64,000 nt of DNA. Origin: Siminovitchia fordii DSM 16014 = CIP 108821 (GTDB taxonomy: Bacteria > Bacillota > Bacilli > Bacillales > Bacillaceae_C). Shown here piece after piece: positions 53,206-63,471 of this stretch. The translations under genes and the position numbers were made by a program. The stretch spans positions 62,001 to 126,000 of the forward strand of contig NZ_KB894685.1 in NCBI RefSeq assembly GCF_000374565.1, read 5' to 3'. Each line of letters begins with the position of its first letter. Position 1 is the first letter of the stretch. The notes under the pieces were generated by a model that ran no database searches, was not told the origin of the DNA, and worked only from the letters and a program-made list of their open reading frames with translations.

Positions 53206-53258
53206 GTATTTTTTACATTCAAGAGATTTAATGCTTTCATAACTTCTCTTATATTTAT

Positions 53259-56105
53259 TTATTTTGTTTTTGTAAACACCGATTGTACGATACGGCTTTG
53301 AGATTTTCTGTGTGCAGTTGGGTCACCTTCCGATGGACTTGAACGTCTCCGGCGTCCTTCATATCTTATATCGACGCCTTCAGGTCTTAATTCTCTTATA
53401 TAAGAAATTACATGGAGCCAGCCTCCCATATTTTTCGGCTCCTCCTGCACCCAGACAATTTCTTTCAGATTCGGGTATCTCGATAAAATATCTGCAATTT
53501 CATTTTTCGGGAATGGGTAAAGTTCCTCGACCCTTAAAATATGCAGCCAATCAACATCCTTTTCATCTTTCAGATGTTCTTCCAAATCAATGGCTATTTT
53601 ACCACTGCACAGCGCAATCCGCTCGACCGCTTCATGGTTATGCCCCAAGCCGGATTGCTCTATGACCGATTTGAACGATCCTTCCGTTAATTCCTCGACT
53701 TCCACAGAAGCCAGCGGGTGACGGAGCAAGCTCTTAGGGGTCATAATGATAAGAGGTTTAACTTCTTCTTTATTCAATATGGCTGCTTGCCTTCTTAAGA
53801 TATGAAAATATTGAGCCGCATTTGACAAGTTGGCAACAATCCAGTTATTCTCTGCGGCACTTTGCAGAAATCTTTCCACACGTCCGCTTGAATGCTCCGG
53901 CCCCTGTCCTTCATAACCATGCGGCAATAGCATGACCAATCCTGATTTTTGCCCCCACTTTGCCCTGCCTGAAGAAATGAATTGGTCAAAATATACTTGA
54001 GCCATGTTGGCAAAGTCACCAAATTGTGCCTCCCAAATCACCAGAGTTTCCGGAGCAAAGACATTATAGCCGTATTCAAATCCCACTACACCTGCTTCAG
54101 TCAGCGGGCTGTTATATAGGGAGAATGAGGAATTGACTCCGGATAAATGGTGCATCGGAATGTACTCTTCTCCTGTATTTACGTCATGGAGTACTAGGTT
54201 CCTTTGGGCAAAGGTACCGCGCTGTGAATCTTGCCCTGACATTCTTAACGGAGTGCCGTCTTTCAGTATTGATCCAAATGCAAGAGCTTCAGCATGTGCC
54301 CAATCTATTTTCCCTTTTTCTTTAATTACATTCGCTCTTCTTTGTAAAATTCGTTCAAGCCTTGGGAAAACCTTGAAATCTTCCGGCCATGTTATCAATT
54401 CCCTGTTGATAGTCTCCAAATCATCAATATTAACCGATGTATCGATTTTTGGAAGCTTTTTAACCACATTTTCAGGAGGGTTCATGACAATGTCTGGGTT
54501 CCCGTCAACCTTTGGAAGATTGTCATATGCCTTCTGCAAGTTTGATTGGATCTCTTTATCAACGTTTTCAACTTCTTCTTTTGTCAACAGTCCCTCTTGG
54601 ACTAATTTATCTGCATAAATTTCCTTGGAAGTTGAATGTTTCTTAATGGTGTTATACATAAGCGGATTCGTCACCATCGGCTCATCCATCTCGTTATGTC
54701 CGAAACGGCGGTATCCGACCAGGTCGATAATGAAATCCTTGTGGAAAGCCTGCCTGTATTCGTGCGCCATAACTGCTGCAGCCAGGACTGCTTCCGGATC
54801 ATCCGCGTTAACATGGACTATCGGTATTTCAAAGCCTTTTGCGACGTCAGAAGCATACAAGGTTGAACGGGAGTCACTACTTTCGGTTGTAAATCCAATC
54901 ATGTTGTTCGCAATGATATGTATGGATCCGCCTGTATTGTATCCCTTCAAGCGCCCCATATTCAACGTTTCCTGTACAATCCCCTCTCCAGGAAAAGCAG
55001 CATCACCATGAACAACGATTGCAAGGCAGTTATCCATGTCTTGCTTTGGATAGCCTTGTACATTGCGGTCTTCCTGAGCAGCTCTGGTAAAACCGTCCAC
55101 GATCGGATTGATGACTTCAAGATGGCTCGGGTTATTAGCAAGCGTAATTCTTGTTGTTGCAGTCGTCCCGCGCTTCAATTTCCTGTCTGCGCCTAGATGG
55201 TACTTCACATCACCGGTCCAGCCGTATGTGATGCCAATAGAACCTTCAGAAGGAATGAGTTCTTTATTGGGCGCTTGTTGAAATTCGGAGAAAATCAATT
55301 TATACGGTTTCTGAAGTACATGGGCCAAAACATTTAAACGACCGCGGTGCGCCATACCTATATTGACGGTCCTGGTACCGGTTTCCACAGCAAGACTGAT
55401 GACTTCATCCATCAAAGGAATGAGCGTCTCAAGTCCTTCCACCGAAAAACGCTTCTGCCCGACGAATGTGCGGTGAATGAATTTTTCAAATCCCTCCACC
55501 TCAGCCAGACGCGTCAATAAGTTGATTTTTCTATCTTTATTTAGATCTACATAATAGCCGCCTTCTTCAATTTTTTGCTGCAGCCAGTTCCTTTCGTCCA
55601 ATTCATGGACATGATTATATTCAAACGCAAGTTTTTTTGTATACACTTCCTTTAGATGATTGATCGCATCAAGCCCGTCTTTCAAATTAGATGGAGCATT
55701 AGGAGAAATAAATGAAGCCGGAATCTGTTTTAAATCTTCTTCGGTCAAATTATATTCAGAAAGCTCAAGCCTTCGTGTATTCTTATCTTTGCGGCGAATC
55801 GGATTGATATCCGCTATCAAGTGGCCATATGTACGAATATTATCCGCGTATTTGACAGCGGCAACAAGCTTGCTCAGCCGGTTGTGCGTCGCAGGCATTT
55901 GGAAGGAGACGTCCGCCTGCCCTTCAGTCGTTTCAACTTGCTTGGCCGTAGCCGGCGCACCCCATTGATCAAATGCCTCTTTCATTTCTGGGTCGACACT
56001 GTCAGGATCTTTGAGGTATTGTTCATACAACTCCATTACATAGCCAAGATTCGGCCCTGAAAATTGTGCCCAAGGCGATCCTTGATAAGACGCTTGTCTG
56101 CTCAT
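53259..56105 (-). CDS. odhA: 2-oxoglutarate dehydrogenase E1
   Basis: A 948-residue thiamin-diphosphate decarboxylase. The start resembles other Bacillus OdhA ([20 protein letters not shown]). TPP-binding [20 protein letters not shown] is near 360, ending with [11 protein letters not shown]. The active-site [16 protein letters not shown] is near 255, and the second domain has [20 protein letters not shown] near 675. It works with OdhB and the shared E3 in the citric acid cycle. ATG with GGAGG site. Confidence 0.97.
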   Translation of the reverse strand: MSRQASYQGSPWAQFSGPNLGYVMELYEQYLKDPDSVDPEMKEAFDQWGAPATAKQVETTEGQADVSFQMPATHNRLSKLVAAVKYADNIRTYGHLIADINPIRRKDKNTRRLELSEYNLTEEDLKQIPASFISPNAPSNLKDGLDAINHLKEVYTKKLAFEYNHVHELDERNWLQQKIEEGGYYVDLNKDRKINLLTRLAEVEGFEKFIHRTFVGQKRFSVEGLETLIPLMDEVISLAVETGTRTVNIGMAHRGRLNVLAHVLQKPYKLIFSEFQQAPNKELIPSEGSIGITYGWTGDVKYHLGADRKLKRGTTATTRITLANNPSHLEVINPIVDGFTRAAQEDRNVQGYPKQDMDNCLAIVVHGDAAFPGEGIVQETLNMGRLKGYNTGGSIHIIANNMIGFTTESSDSRSTLYASDVAKGFEIPIVHVNADDPEAVLAAAVMAHEYRQAFHKDFIIDLVGYRRFGHNEMDEPMVTNPLMYNTIKKHSTSKEIYADKLVQEGLLTKEEVENVDKEIQSNLQKAYDNLPKVDGNPDIVMNPPENVVKKLPKIDTSVNIDDLETINRELITWPEDFKVFPRLERILQRRANVIKEKGKIDWAHAEALAFGSILKDGTPLRMSGQDSQRGTFAQRNLVLHDVNTGEEYIPMHHLSGVNSSFSLYNSPLTEAGVVGFEYGYNVFAPETLVIWEAQFGDFANMAQVYFDQFISSGRAKWGQKSGLVMLLPHGYEGQGPEHSSGRVERFLQSAAENNWIVANLSNAAQYFHILRRQAAILNKEEVKPLIIMTPKSLLRHPLASVEVEELTEGSFKSVIEQSGLGHNHEAVERIALCSGKIAIDLEEHLKDEKDVDWLHILRVEELYPFPKNEIADILSRYPNLKEIVWVQEEPKNMGGWLHVISYIRELRPEGVDIRYEGRRRRSSPSEGDPTAHRKSQSRIVQSVFTKTK

Positions 56106-56324
56106 TTGTTAAAAACCTCCATCATGAAGCTCTTGATTTATTTTTACCGGTTATGATTTCTTTATAAAACCGGTCAAAAAAACACGGGTCAATCTAATCA
56201 AACCTCAAGTGCAATTCCATTTTATCACTGCGGCTTATTTAGTAAAAGGTAAATGTCATTTTTTAGACAAATTCAATCAAATGATGCATAAAATCGGTTC
56301 AAAACCAGATATCGACTTATAAAA

Positions 56325-56353
56325 ATCACTATCCTGTTACATATTTGTGTCAA
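56325..56353 (-). promoter_or_regulatory. Possible promoter of odhAB
   Basis: On the minus strand TTGACA (56353-56348) with a poor -10 (AGTGAT) 17 bases on. The 394-base gap between odhA and the next gene holds no coding signal, and I saw no good cre site in it. Confidence 0.35.
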
Positions 56354-56499
56354 ATTTTCCATATACAATCTTACTACTCTTCAAGAAAAATTCAAACATA
56401 ATTGCTTTTACCTTTTTCTTTTTCCGGTCAACCTTGGCTGTTACGCGTTTTCCACGTTTCGCATATACTATCATGATTTATTTCAAGGGGGGTGGTTGA

Positions 56500-56970
56500 G
56501 TGTTTCCTTGGGGGAAATTTCCCTTTAATGAAGATCTTAAAAAAATGACTGATCAGATGAACCCGGCAGATATCCAATCATATGTAAATGATATGATTAA
56601 AAAATACATCCCCTCTCAATGGGAGAACTCGGGTGATACTAAAACAGAAAACCCCTTCAATGCCTCAGCCACTGGTAACACCCAGGAAAAAAAGCCGGAT
56701 GCGGCTGTTTTTGAAACTTTTGATTATGTATTCATACGCATACAGCTTCAAAACGAAGAACAACAAAAACAAATCAAATTTTTCCATACATCCAATCAGG
56801 CAATCATTGAAAATTTTTTTGAAATAGGAGATAGACATATAATTACTCTACCCTGCCTCGTAAAAAGAAAAGGGGCAACCGCTTTGGTGAAAGACCTTAT
56901 TCTTGAAGTTCAAATCCCCAAAAACATCGACATGCAATATACCGAAGTGGACATTTCGGAAAAATTTTGA
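56500..56970 (+). CDS. Hsp20/CotM-like spore protein (GerT-like)
   Basis: A 156-residue protein. The N terminus (MFPWGKFPFNEDLKKMTDQM, then NPADIQSYVNDMIKKYIPSQ) resembles Bacillus spore coat/germination proteins of the GerT type. The second half, EVQIPKNIDMQYTEVDIS included, looks like a short alpha-crystallin domain. GTG start with AAGGGGGG upstream. Monocistronic. The GerT assignment rests on recall of the N-terminal pattern. Confidence 0.5.
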   Translation: MFPWGKFPFNEDLKKMTDQMNPADIQSYVNDMIKKYIPSQWENSGDTKTENPFNASATGNTQEKKPDAAVFETFDYVFIRIQLQNEEQQKQIKFFHTSNQAIIENFFEIGDRHIITLPCLVKRKGATALVKDLILEVQIPKNIDMQYTEVDISEKF

Positions 56971-57065
56971 TGAGGAAACCCAGTATTTTATATGAAAACT
57001 GATGTAATAAAAATTAACAAATCAACACATATTAATTCTGATACCACACATTGAAAGGAAAAGGC

Positions 57066-58334
57066 ATGACAACATTCGACAAGTTGGATTTTGGCCGTTC
57101 AGATAATGAATTGTCAGAAAAGAAGTGGTCCATCGTATCGGTTGCATCGATTCCGCTTATCATGACTCTTGGCAACTCCATGCTCATTCCGGTATTGCCC
57201 TTAATGGAACAAAAGCTTGATATCACAAAACTGCAATCCAGTCTTATCATAACTGTTTATTCCATTGTAGCTATTTTCCTGATTCCAGTAGCCGGCTTTT
57301 TATCTGATAAATACGGTAGAAAAATTGTTATTATCCCATCTTTAATCATTGCAGGGATTGGGGGGCTTATTTCCGGATGGGCAGCATGGAAATTGGATTC
57401 TCCATATATTACTATCCTTATCGGAAGAATCTTTCAAGGGATCGGTGCCGCAGGAGCATTCCCTATAGTCCTTCCGCTGATAGGAGATATGTTTAAAAGA
57501 GACAAGGATGTTAGTGTCACACTTGGGGTGGTGGAAACTTCCAACACTTTTGGCAAAGTTTTAAGTCCCATCATGGGTTCTTTCCTTGCGGGGTTCCTTT
57601 GGTTTCTCCCTTTTTTGTCCATACCTGTATTTTCACTTATATCCGTTCTGTTAATCGTGTTCCTGGTAAAGAAGCCTAAAAATGATCAACACGAGCTTTC
57701 ATTTGGAAGATTTATTAAAAGTATAAAGAAAATATTTTCCGAACATTGGCAATGGCTTACAGCCGTATTCGTCATTGGAGCCAGCCTTATGTTTGTGCTT
57801 TTTGGCATGCTTTTTTACCTATCATCCGTTTTGGAAGATGATTACGGATTTGATGGTGTCAAAAAAGGACTATTGCTTGCCATCCCCCTGGCTTCGCTTT
57901 GTGTAGCATCTTTTACTTCTGGAAAATGGATTAAAGACAACCTGCAAAAAATGAAATGGATATCTTTTTTTGGAATTGTTTTAATGGGAGTAATGGTTAT
58001 GTGTGCTTTATTATCGACGGGGTTCATTTTTTTAATTACCATTTTTTCTATATGCGGAGTCGGAATCGGGGCTGCACTTCCCAGTCTTGACGCCATTTTG
58101 ACTCAAAGTATCGAAAAAGAGATGCGCGGGACGATTACTTCGATTTTCAGTTCCATGAGATTTGCAGGTGTAGCTGCCGGACCTCCGGTCATTGCTGTTA
58201 TGATGGATCAAGGAATCAAAGGGATGATTTTTCTCTTGACGGGTTTAAGTGCCGTTTCAGCAATTCTGGCATTTAAGGCTATCAGACCTGAAAAAGAAAA
58301 AAAAGCACCTGGAACTAATCCGGCACTTGAATAA
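57066..58334 (+). CDS. MFS efflux transporter (YmfD/bacillibactin-exporter-like)
   Basis: A 422-residue major facilitator protein with twelve hydrophobic segments. The motif GFLSDKYGRKIVIIPSLI (loop 2-3) and GRIFQGIGAAGAFPIVLPLIG (helix 4-5) place it with the DHA1/DHA14-type drug exporters, close to Bacillus YmfD, a bacillibactin exporter. The actual substrate is unknown. ATG 57066 is chosen because GAAAGGAAAAGG lies directly before. Confidence 0.82.
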   Translation: MTTFDKLDFGRSDNELSEKKWSIVSVASIPLIMTLGNSMLIPVLPLMEQKLDITKLQSSLIITVYSIVAIFLIPVAGFLSDKYGRKIVIIPSLIIAGIGGLISGWAAWKLDSPYITILIGRIFQGIGAAGAFPIVLPLIGDMFKRDKDVSVTLGVVETSNTFGKVLSPIMGSFLAGFLWFLPFLSIPVFSLISVLLIVFLVKKPKNDQHELSFGRFIKSIKKIFSEHWQWLTAVFVIGASLMFVLFGMLFYLSSVLEDDYGFDGVKKGLLLAIPLASLCVASFTSGKWIKDNLQKMKWISFFGIVLMGVMVMCALLSTGFIFLITIFSICGVGIGAALPSLDAILTQSIEKEMRGTITSIFSSMRFAGVAAGPPVIAVMMDQGIKGMIFLLTGLSAVSAILAFKAIRPEKEKKAPGTNPALE

Positions 58335-58360
58335 TACGCTGCAGAAGCAGCGTATTATTA
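58333..58360. terminator. Bidirectional terminator
   Basis: AATACGCTGC / GCAGCGTATT with a 4-base loop, between two convergent genes. Confidence 0.8.
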
Positions 58361-59854
58361 TTGGGAAGACTCTCCCTGAAGTTCAGATTCCGGATTGAAT
58401 TCAGGAAGGATATCCTGGAAAATCGCTTTTACTTTTTCACGTTTTTTCTTCGCAACAAGAATGTATAGGATATCATTGGCTTGAAGTGTCGTATCCCCTC
58501 TTGGAGTAACGAGTTTGTCTCCTCTTATGATTGCGGAGATAAGCGATTCTTCCGGAAGTTCAATTTCCTTTATCTTTTTTCCGACCAATACAGCTTTCTC
58601 TTCGAGTATAATTTCCATCATTTCATTATTGGTTTTACCGATTGAAACCAATTCTACACTATGTGGGATAGTCACCTTGGCTCCTTCCGACAACCCTAAT
58701 GCGTTTGCAAGTGGTGTAATCGTTGCCCCCTGCAAAAGGGCAGATGTCAAAACAACAAAGAATACAACATTGAACATCAGCATGCTGTTTTCAATACCGG
58801 CGACCAATGGATAGGTGGCAAGAACAACAGGTACAGCTCCTCGAAGCCCCGCCCATGATATCAGAAGTTTTTCTCCAAACGTGTATTTCATAAACAGCAT
58901 CGTAATAAACACACTCATCGGCCTTGCAACAAGCATGAGAAGAAACGACAGCAGCAATCCTTGCCACGTAATTTTTATAAGTTCGGATGGAAAAACGAGC
59001 AATCCAAGCAATATGAACATAGTGATTTGCATCATCCAGGCTGACCCTTCATGGAAACGTATAATAGAATGGCGATAGGTAAGATCAGAGTTACCAACAA
59101 TGATAGCCATCACATAAACTGCCAATAAGCCGCTTGCATGCAATAAACTCGTCACACCATATGTCAATGCCGCAAATGATAATGCAAGCACAGGATATAG
59201 CCCAGAAGAATCAAGGTTGATCTGATTAATGACATAAACCGATACTTTACCAAAGAGCAATCCCAGAATTAGCCCCAACCCCATTTGCCAGAAAAAACTT
59301 GGCAGAAGTTGAAAATAGGAGGATCCGGGAGTTTGAATCAATTCAATCAATGATACTGTCAAAAAAATGGCCATCGGGTCATTGGAGGCAGATTCCGCTT
59401 CCAATGTAGTTTTCAATTTAAATCGAATATTTCTTTCCCCTAGAGCAGCAAAAACAGCAGCTGCATCAGTTGAGCCGACAATTGCACCGACCAACAGTCC
59501 CTCAAGCCAGCTAAAACCCAAAATATATTTTGCAAAAGCGCCCATAATCACAGTAGTAAGAAGAACACCGAAAGTCGCAAGGGAACCTGCCGGAACCATG
59601 ACTCTCTTCATATCTCTCCATTTCGTATTAATGCCGCCATCAAACAAAATAATTACCAACGCAATTGTTCCGACCAGAGTAGTCAATTTGACATTATCAA
59701 AATAAAAAAAGCGGTTTAACCCCATGCCAACTATAATAAACAGGACCAACGAGGGTACCCCGAGACGTGAAGAAAATTTTGCTGTCAATACACCCACAAT
59801 CAGCAAGATTGATAAAATAAAAACAATTTGTTCTACAGAAAAGTTCAAAGTCAT
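58358..59854 (-). CDS. CPA1-type potassium/proton antiporter (NhaP2/CvrA-like)
   Basis: About 498 residues. Twelve to thirteen membrane helices contain the cation/proton site GAIVGSTDAAAVFAAL near 127 and ESASNDPMAIFLTVSLIEL near 155. After residue 400 comes a TrkA-C regulatory domain (VLVGKKIKEIELPEESLISA). The TrkA-C tail and motifs fit K+/H+ antiporters of the NhaP2/CvrA class, which protect against high K+ or alkaline stress. The start is uncertain: ATG 59854 or the TTG two codons later, both near GGGGGA. Confidence 0.87.
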   Translation of the reverse strand: MTLNFSVEQIVFILSILLIVGVLTAKFSSRLGVPSLVLFIIVGMGLNRFFYFDNVKLTTLVGTIALVIILFDGGINTKWRDMKRVMVPAGSLATFGVLLTTVIMGAFAKYILGFSWLEGLLVGAIVGSTDAAAVFAALGERNIRFKLKTTLEAESASNDPMAIFLTVSLIELIQTPGSSYFQLLPSFFWQMGLGLILGLLFGKVSVYVINQINLDSSGLYPVLALSFAALTYGVTSLLHASGLLAVYVMAIIVGNSDLTYRHSIIRFHEGSAWMMQITMFILLGLLVFPSELIKITWQGLLLSFLLMLVARPMSVFITMLFMKYTFGEKLLISWAGLRGAVPVVLATYPLVAGIENSMLMFNVVFFVVLTSALLQGATITPLANALGLSEGAKVTIPHSVELVSIGKTNNEMMEIILEEKAVLVGKKIKEIELPEESLISAIIRGDKLVTPRGDTTLQANDILYILVAKKKREKVKAIFQDILPEFNPESELQGESSQ

Positions 59855-59866
59855 TCCCCCATCCAA

Positions 59867-60380
59867 ACCACTGTTTGACTCTAAAAATACTTACAAACCG
59901 TATTCTAAAAAATGAAGAATTATTGTACCAGCTTCTGTTTAAATAATTTTCCCGATAGAAAATAGAAAGTGGCAATGAAGTACACTGCTATGCAAGATAC
60001 CTTTCTCTAGAAGAAAACAAACTGCCGGCAGTTTGGGGTTATCAGCGGAAACAGCCCTTCTGCCATTATTAGAAGAAAATGACAGAAACCGTATTCCAAT
60101 AGGTTTTATTGAAAAGTTTTTTCCCGAAGGAGATAATAAGAGGTAGTATTTTGATAATAGCTATCGATTTAATTATATAGGACATTTAATCCGTCAACAA
60201 CAATTATGACCAAAAGAAAAAAGCGTGTCCATTTTATAAACACACTTGCACTACAGGCAATAAATATCCATTAATGAAAAATAGAATAAGAAAGAACCCA
60301 TTATTGTTTTGGCTGCCAATATGAAAGAACTCATAAAGTATGCTTGAAATCATTTTACCGCCCATCTGGACGATGATTCA
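59867..60380 (+). other. Intergenic region with a possible coding remnant
   Basis: On the plus strand a frame without a usable start reads SLGLSAETALLPLLEENDR, then NRIPIGFIEKFFPEGDNKR, and stops at 60146. It looks like the C terminus of a lost protein. The rest is AT-rich with no clear RNA or promoter signal. Confidence 0.3.
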
Positions 60381-60566
60381 TTACTCTTCTGTCAATTGCG
60401 ATATCTCAGCGTTGGATCTTTCCTCAAATTTGTTTGGCCCTCTCAAGTGGACAGTTGCCGTCTCTCCATCTTCGTTTATTTTATCTATCCAAACGGAAAC
60501 GCCATTATATTTCACTTCGATATCCGCTGACGAGGATAAAATTTGCTTAACACGATTCAAATTCAC
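60381..60566 (-). CDS. sspH: H-type small acid-soluble spore protein
   Basis: A 61-residue protein that lines up with SASP H: MNLNRVKQILSSSADIEVKY at the start, NGVSVWIDKINEDGETATVH in the middle and an acidic end. H-type SASPs are minor core spore proteins made in the forespore under SigG. GTG start with GGGAG. No match to the SigG consensus was confirmed. Confidence 0.88.
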   Translation of the reverse strand: MNLNRVKQILSSSADIEVKYNGVSVWIDKINEDGETATVHLRGPNKFEERSNAEISQLTEE

Positions 60567-60623
60567 TCTATTATCACTCCCTGCTTTTTGTTTTTATTAT
60601 TTAACAGATAGTGAAAATTATTC

Positions 60624-61625
60624 TTATGGGGAGAGCAGTTCACTTGCAATAAACCGATAGGATCGAATTCGATCAGCAATCGAAAAGGTATTAGTGTTGA
60701 TCATGACTTCATCCGCCTTGTATGCCTCCCGGAACTCAAGTATTTTTTCTTTTACTTCTTTCGGATTTCCAATGATCAATTTCTCTTCCATTTTTGCTGC
60801 CCTCTCTTGTTCTTTTACAGTTAAACGGTATTCTGCCGCCTCCTGAATAGAAGGAATGCCATTCTTTCCTTGGCCTTTTTCTCTCTGAATCCCCCAAATG
60901 ATTGAACATCGTGCGATTTCATGAGCTTGATCAGATGTTTCCGCACAAATAGCAGAGGTTGTTATAATCACCTCCGGGGAAGCTCCTTCTTTGAAACGCT
61001 TGAAAGTATCAATATATTTTTGAACAATCTCTTTCCCGTCATTCTCGCTCATAAAGTAGCCGAAATTATATCCTATCCCTTTTTTCGCTGCAAGTTCAGC
61101 GCTCCTCTCACTTGTTCCAAGAATCCAAGGGGTAGGATTGATTTTTGGTACAGGGGATGCCGATAGCTTGGAATATTCATACTGAGCCGGAAAGTCATCA
61201 TTCAAAAATGTGAGTAATTCATCCACCAACTCAGGAAGCTTCCATACATTCTGTAAAAAATGGCTTGATAGTGCCTCAGTTGCTTCAGCTGAACCTCCTG
61301 GTGCACGCCCTATCCCTAAATCTATCCGATCAGGAAATAAAGTGGCCAGCATATTGAACACCTCAGCTACCTTGTATGGCTTGTAATGCGGGAGTAAAAC
61401 AGCACCGGAACCAATCCTGATTGAGTTAGTCTGTCCTCCGATGAATCCAAGCATGACTTCAGGTGCAGAACAGGCAAGCCCTGGTAAATCATGGTGTTCT
61501 GCAATCCAGTACCGTTTATATCCGAGCCGCTCGGCTTCTTGGGCCAATTTCATCGATTCCATCAACGCTTCCTTTGCAGTCCTGCCGCAGGCTATGGGGG
61601 ATTGATCGATTACGCTTAATTTCAT
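60624..61625 (-). CDS. LLM-class flavin-dependent oxidoreductase
   Basis: A 333-residue bacterial-luciferase-like monooxygenase of the MsnO8/YhbW group. The N-terminal SVIDQSPIACGRTAKEAL, the motif RYWIAEHHDLPGLACSAPEV near 38, RIDLGIGRAPGGSAEATEAL near 100 and PWILGTSERSAELAAKKGIG near 165 are family signatures. Substrate unknown; such enzymes use reduced flavin and O2. Confidence 0.88.
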   Translation of the reverse strand: MKLSVIDQSPIACGRTAKEALMESMKLAQEAERLGYKRYWIAEHHDLPGLACSAPEVMLGFIGGQTNSIRIGSGAVLLPHYKPYKVAEVFNMLATLFPDRIDLGIGRAPGGSAEATEALSSHFLQNVWKLPELVDELLTFLNDDFPAQYEYSKLSASPVPKINPTPWILGTSERSAELAAKKGIGYNFGYFMSENDGKEIVQKYIDTFKRFKEGASPEVIITTSAICAETSDQAHEIARCSIIWGIQREKGQGKNGIPSIQEAAEYRLTVKEQERAAKMEEKLIIGNPKEVKEKILEFREAYKADEVMINTNTFSIADRIRSYRFIASELLSP

Positions 61626-61694
61626 CGAAGTGGGGCAACTCCTTCATTTTGTAGATTCTTTTTATTACTAACGTTATTATTTTATCTTGTCAAC

Positions 61695-61724
61695 ACAAAA
61701 GCCGCTGCATGATGTGCAGCGGCT
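61695..61724 (-). terminator. Terminator of the yclOPQ operon
   Basis: On the minus strand GCCGCTGCA / TGCAGCGGC with a 5-base loop, then TTTTGTG, 8 bases after the yclQ stop codon. Confidence 0.87.
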
Positions 61725-61731
61725 CCCTGTC

Positions 61732-62688
61732 TTAGTCAGCCTGTTCTACGCTCTTAATCATTTCTTTTATTGATTGCATTCCTCCACCGGAAAGGTACCA
61801 GTAATCAGCATCCAAGTAAATGATTTTTCCGTCTTTATATGCTGAAGTCTTTTTCACCAGGTCATTCTCAATCGTATCTTTTGCAGGCTCTGCATTTTCC
61901 TCTATTGCTGCATTCCTGTCAATGACAAATAGAATGTCTGGATTTTTCTCTAAAATATATTCAAAAGATATACCTTGTCCGTGTTGGGATACTTCAATAT
62001 TTTCATCGGCTGCTTTAAATCCAAGTACATCGTGAATCCAGCCAAATCTCGATTTAGGACCGTAGGCACTCACCTTACCTTCATTTGCCAAAACGATCAA
62101 TGCTTTTTTATCGAGGGATTCCGTTTGTTCTTTTATAGTTGAAATCTGTTTGTCTATATCTTCAAGCTCGTTTTTGACTTGGTCTTCCTTGCCAAAAATT
62201 TTGCCGATTGTATTCATATTGTCCTTGAAGGAATCAATATAATTGGCGTAATCGGTACCGATATATACTGTAGGCGCAATTTCGGCAAATTGATCATATA
62301 ATTCTGCCTGTCGTCCTGAAATAAAGATGACATCCGGCTTTAAATTATGAATGGCTTCAAAGTCAGGTTCTTTTAAACTCCCAACATTGGTATATTCCTT
62401 GCCTGCATATTTTTCAAGATAAGCGGGAATAGCAGTCTGCGGTACTCCAGTTACATCAATCCCTAGTTCATCCAAAGTATCAAGTACACCAAAGTCAAAT
62501 ACGACGATATTCTTCGGATTTTTCTTGATGGCTGCTTCACCATATTCATGTTTAATCGTAATCTCTTCTGCTTGTTTCTCCGTATCATTCGAGTCTTTTT
62601 CACCGGATTGACTCTCTTTTTTCGTCCCGCAAGCCGCAAAAACAAGGGCTGCCATTAAAACCATGACCAATAATGTCCATTTTTTCAT
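61732..62688 (-). CDS. yclQ: Petrobactin-type siderophore-binding lipoprotein YclQ
   Basis: A 318-residue periplasmic-binding-type lipoprotein. The lipobox VFAAC places the lipidated Cys at residue 20. The binding fold includes KNIVVFDFGVLDTLDELGID near 60, NLKPDVIFISGRQAELYDQF near 115 and SQHGQGISFEYILEKNPDIL near 230. It delivers petrobactin-type catecholate siderophores to the YclNOP permease and ATPase. It follows yclP by 21 bases. Confidence 0.9.
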   Translation of the reverse strand: MKKWTLLVMVLMAALVFAACGTKKESQSGEKDSNDTEKQAEEITIKHEYGEAAIKKNPKNIVVFDFGVLDTLDELGIDVTGVPQTAIPAYLEKYAGKEYTNVGSLKEPDFEAIHNLKPDVIFISGRQAELYDQFAEIAPTVYIGTDYANYIDSFKDNMNTIGKIFGKEDQVKNELEDIDKQISTIKEQTESLDKKALIVLANEGKVSAYGPKSRFGWIHDVLGFKAADENIEVSQHGQGISFEYILEKNPDILFVIDRNAAIEENAEPAKDTIENDLVKKTSAYKDGKIIYLDADYWYLSGGGMQSIKEMIKSVEQAD

Positions 62689-62709
62689 TTTTAATGAATC
62701 TCCTTTGAA

Positions 62710-63471
62710 CTACGAATTAAAGTACACACAGATTCTGCAATTGTTTAAGTTTTTTATAGGAATATCCATGTCATAGATTTCTTTAAGTGCTTCAGATTGA
62801 ATAATGTCCTCCGTCGGTCCGTCTTTAACCACTTTTCCGTTTTTCATCGCAACAATTCTATCCGAGTAAACAGAGGCAAAGTTGATATCATGGAGGACAA
62901 TGACGACGGTTTTACCAAGTTCATCTACAAGCCGCCGTAAAATTTTCATGATTTGAACCGAATGTTTCATGTCTAGGTTGTTAAGCGGTTCATCAAGCAG
63001 GATATAGTCTGTGTCCTGGGCGATGACCATGGCAATGAAAGCCCTCTGACGCTGACCGCCTGATAATTCATCGAGATAGGAATCTTGGATATCTGTCAAT
63101 TCCATATACTCGAGCGCCTGGTCCACCATCAGTCGATCGTCTTTAGTCAGCCTGCCTTTTGAATACGGATACCTCCCAAAAGAAACAAGCTCCCTGATTG
63201 TCAGCTTGACGTTTACATAGTTTGACTGCTTTAAAATTGAAACCCTCTTGGAGAGGTCATTGGATTTCATTTTTTTCATATTTTTTTGATCTAGCAGAAC
63301 ATCGCCTGTGTCCGCATCCAGCAGTCTGCTTACCATTGAAAGCAAGGTTGATTTCCCCGCACCGTTCGGCCCTATAAAAGATGTAATTTGGCCGCTGTGT
63401 ATATTTACAGATACATCTTCGACCACTTTATTTTTGCCATATAGTTTGGATAACCCCAAGACTTCAATCAT
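62710..63471 (-). CDS. yclP: Petrobactin ABC transporter ATPase YclP
   Basis: A 253-residue ABC ATPase. Walker A GPNGAGKSTLL is near 34, the signature LSGGQRQRAFIAMVIAQ near 136 and Walker B YILLDEPLNNLD near 157. The start is ATG 63471, with AAGGAGAG upstream and an ATGA overlap with the yclO stop codon; the length then matches B. subtilis YclP. The longer upstream frame lies inside yclO. Confidence 0.92.
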   Translation of the reverse strand: MIEVLGLSKLYGKNKVVEDVSVNIHSGQITSFIGPNGAGKSTLLSMVSRLLDADTGDVLLDQKNMKKMKSNDLSKRVSILKQSNYVNVKLTIRELVSFGRYPYSKGRLTKDDRLMVDQALEYMELTDIQDSYLDELSGGQRQRAFIAMVIAQDTDYILLDEPLNNLDMKHSVQIMKILRRLVDELGKTVVIVLHDINFASVYSDRIVAMKNGKVVKDGPTEDIIQSEALKEIYDMDIPIKNLNNCRICVYFNS

